A DNA stretch of 64,000 bases. Origin: Anthopleura xanthogrammica. Lineage: Eukaryota > Cnidaria > Anthozoa > Actiniaria > Actiniidae. Shown here piece after piece: positions 61,994-64,000 of the stretch. A model generated the notes under the pieces. The model was given only the letters and a program-made list of their open reading frames with translations. It had not been told where the DNA came from and did not search any database. Position 1 is the stretch's first letter, and every line of letters starts with the position of its first letter. The stretch is from assembly GCA_964019055.1 (NCBI GenBank), contig OZ025223.1:3760625-3824624 (forward strand), in the 5' to 3' direction. The translations under genes were made by a program, and so were the position numbers.

Positions 61994-64000
61994 ATGGCTT
62001 CTTGTGGAATTATTTACTACTGGTTGTCATGGAAATACCGCTGCCATATAGTATCGTGGGTTACCACAGGAAGCCCATACAGTGTCTTCCGAAGAAAGAA
62101 GGAAAAATATAAAGAGGCTTTTAAAATAAACAGAAAATTATCCTACGGCTTTGTCGAGGCTGTTTATGTGACCACCCAAGGCAACATTACGCATCTATTA
62201 TCGAGAAATGTCGAGTTTCTAATAACGAGAATTTTTTTTTTTGTAAAAACATTTGAAAGGGAAAGGCAGGAATGCTCATAGAAGAAAAGCGGTGCATAAA
62301 CTGATGAATCCATTTCTAATAAGTGTGCATATCAGGGAATGTTGAGAGGAAGGGACTTGGGGTGTAGCCCAATTTTTTGCTAATATTCAATAAAAACGTT
62401 CAAAACTCAGCCCCCCTCCTCCCCTCAAACACCCCTCCCCCTTCCCCCTCCCTCAAACACACACACCGTTTTAGTCTTATGCGTACTAGTCTGCTATATT
62501 TTTCAGTCTGAGCGGCTCCTTCCCCTACACACTAAATCTTAGAGTGTCCCACAGCAAGGGGGTATCCAGGGGGAGGGTCAGGGGGGTCCAGACCCTTGTC
62601 ATACCTAAAGTTCCATTGTTTGTTTTATCCTAAAATTTAGTTTTACCACCGGTTTGAAGTAAATTTTTGTATGAAGTATACATTTGGACCCCCTCTCAAC
62701 GAATTCCTAGATCCACCCTTACACGGTCCTTGCTCATGCGTGTGTTTATGATAGTTTAAAATCATCTAAGGCGTAACCAATAATGTTTATCGTATACACC
62801 ACACCCCTACTTGAGATTTTATCTGCCAGCACAATGTTTACCTACGTAATTATCTAGTGTTTATCTTGTGATTAAAAGTTTCCTTACTTCACGAACATGA
62901 GGTCAGGCTCGGGGTTAGCGTGCTGGGTAAACTAGTGAATTGACTGCGTTTCCTGTTGTGACTGCCTGGAGTATCAGTCTCTTAGAATAATTATTATTGT
63001 TTTGGCTTGTTGGAGGGATTAGGTCAGAGAACGAGATACGGTGCACGTTAGGACGTTGTCTTTCACGTCACTGTCGAGTCTCCTTTGTGCGCTTGCACTA
63101 CCAAACCAGCAGCAACAGGATAATAAGCAGGGGCGGATCCAGGGAGAGGTTTTTGGGGGTGGCAATCCCCCTATGAGAATTTTGATTAGCTGGCTGACAG
63201 CGAGAGAATGATGGCTAACTAGAATTAGGTGTTAATATCTTTGCTATCATTGATCATCATACGACCCCCTATAATAATAATAATAAACTTTATTAATGTC
63301 TCGAAACTTCTAGCTTGGTACACGTGCTTTGCTAATCGGGGAGACCTGGACTAAAAACTATCTACAGTGTCTAGTAAGAAATAATGAACAAAAAAATAGA
63401 TAAACAAATAAATAAATAAATAGACAAATAAAATTTAGAAATAATTAAAAAAAAAAAATATATATATACGATGTCAAAGAAAACCAAGAAAAGATAGTAA
63501 GCAGAAGTTCGTTATTGATGCCATCTGAGGAGGGGGATGTATTCTTACTTCCCATCCTTCGAGGGACAGGGGTAAGGACATCCACCTAAAAAAATATTAA
63601 AAATAAAAAATATACTATACTATACTATATTAAAAATATCATAGACTCGATCCTGCTATTAAAGGTATGTTTATTTCTTTCCATTTTAGCCACATTCAGC
63701 AAATATTTGAAACAATGGAAAAAGCTTAAGTAGAAATTACTATTAATGAATATCCTTCAAAACAAAGACTGGGTTGCCTGTGGTCAATCATGAAGATGTG
63801 ATACTGTCTTTGTGGGGAGAGGGTAGTATTCAAAATAAGGAAAATATATCCAAACATTCCCGACGCACCCCTCCCTTAGTTGCCGCTGACTGGACATAAT
63901 TATACCTATGAATTTTAAATCTTTAAAATTCGTAAAGGGAGCATGGCAAGGCAGGGAAGGGGAGTGTAGATCTTTGTGGGAGGTAGCATTCGCCAACGCC
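61994..64000. other. No supported gene; repeats and simple sequence
   Basis: A 95-codon frame starts at ATG 61994, head to head with pitchfork and 21 bp from its start, but has no recognisable domain. (TAA)n at 63271, (AAAT)-rich tracts at 63395-63430 and a TACTA repeat near 63612 are simple repeats. TTTATTAATGTCTCGAAACT after the TAA tract looks like a retroelement end on the minus strand. Confidence 0.35.
62556..62722. mobile_element. Small foldback element with GGGGGTATCCAGG / CCTAGATCCACCC ends
   Basis: AAGGGGGTATCCAGGGGG at the left and CCTAGATCCACCCTTACA at the right form imperfect inverted ends about 165 bp apart. Related single ends occur at 63128 (GGGGCGGATCCAGGGAG), 56849 (GGCGGATCCAAGG) and 17104 (GGGGCGCAGCCAG), so this is a dispersed family. 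Confidence 0.5.

Noticed and set aside
61994..62281. 95-codon frame divergent from pitchfork
   Set aside because: No domain or splice support, and it begins 21 bp from the pitchfork ATG, within the probable untranslated leader region. It could be revisited if transcripts exist.

Overview
The window is eukaryotic and metazoan. Genes are broken by GT-AG introns, GC content is low, and there are many short foldback (MITE-like) elements, tRNA-headed SINE-like sequences, microsatellites and a large satellite array. The mix of a pitchfork-type cilium gene, recurring GGGGCGGATCCAGG-like repeat ends and compact AT-rich introns suits a cnidarian such as a sea anemone or coral. That assignment is an inference; no marker fixes the species.

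Layout. (1) 1-1250: a 430 bp foldback element and degenerate repeats. (2) 1302-9869, plus strand: a ten-exon gene for a secreted JmjC/cupin-type 2-oxoglutarate oxygenase. Every splice phase fits and gives 475 residues with an N-terminal signal sequence, an H185/D187/H260 iron triad, a loop resembling an EF-hand and a C-terminal KEEL, so it is probably resident in the ER lumen. Its introns hold a 79 bp minisatellite (2885-3880), a cluster of twelve TGACGTCA octamers (5696-6347) and a 171 bp MITE. (3) 9870-15900: nested foldback elements, a possible small spliced transcript, a TTTGGTTTTCAACGAA array and a tRNA-like cloverleaf. (4) 16032-16874, plus: an intronless 280-residue coiled-coil protein. 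(5) About 19080-36060: a 17 kb satellite with a 118 bp monomer, an almost perfectly regular 453 bp higher-order repeat (12 periods), then a patchwork with kilobase-scale duplications. Monomers at both edges are inverted, and a roughly 110 bp inverted repeat brackets the whole array. (6) 37531-51669, minus: a three-exon gene for an unrecognised 506-residue protein with long repeat-rich introns. (7) 55743-56759, plus: an intronless, lysine/arginine-rich 338-residue protein of unknown function. (8) 57512-61972, minus: a pitchfork (PIFO/CIMAP3) homologue of 197 residues, reconstructed from seven exons including a 23 nt microexon. An extra zinc-finger-like exon between the last two coding exons would give an alternative C-terminus. 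(9) 62000-64000: repeats only.

The genes do not form an operon or a visible pathway. The two recognised genes act in different places: ER lumen hydroxylation, and cilium or basal body. The least expected signals are the bracketed higher-order satellite, the CRE octamer cluster whose last unit runs into the exon encoding the iron-binding histidine of the JmjC protein, the alternative pitchfork tail, and a foldback element with a clean 9 bp target duplication at 49080-49377.
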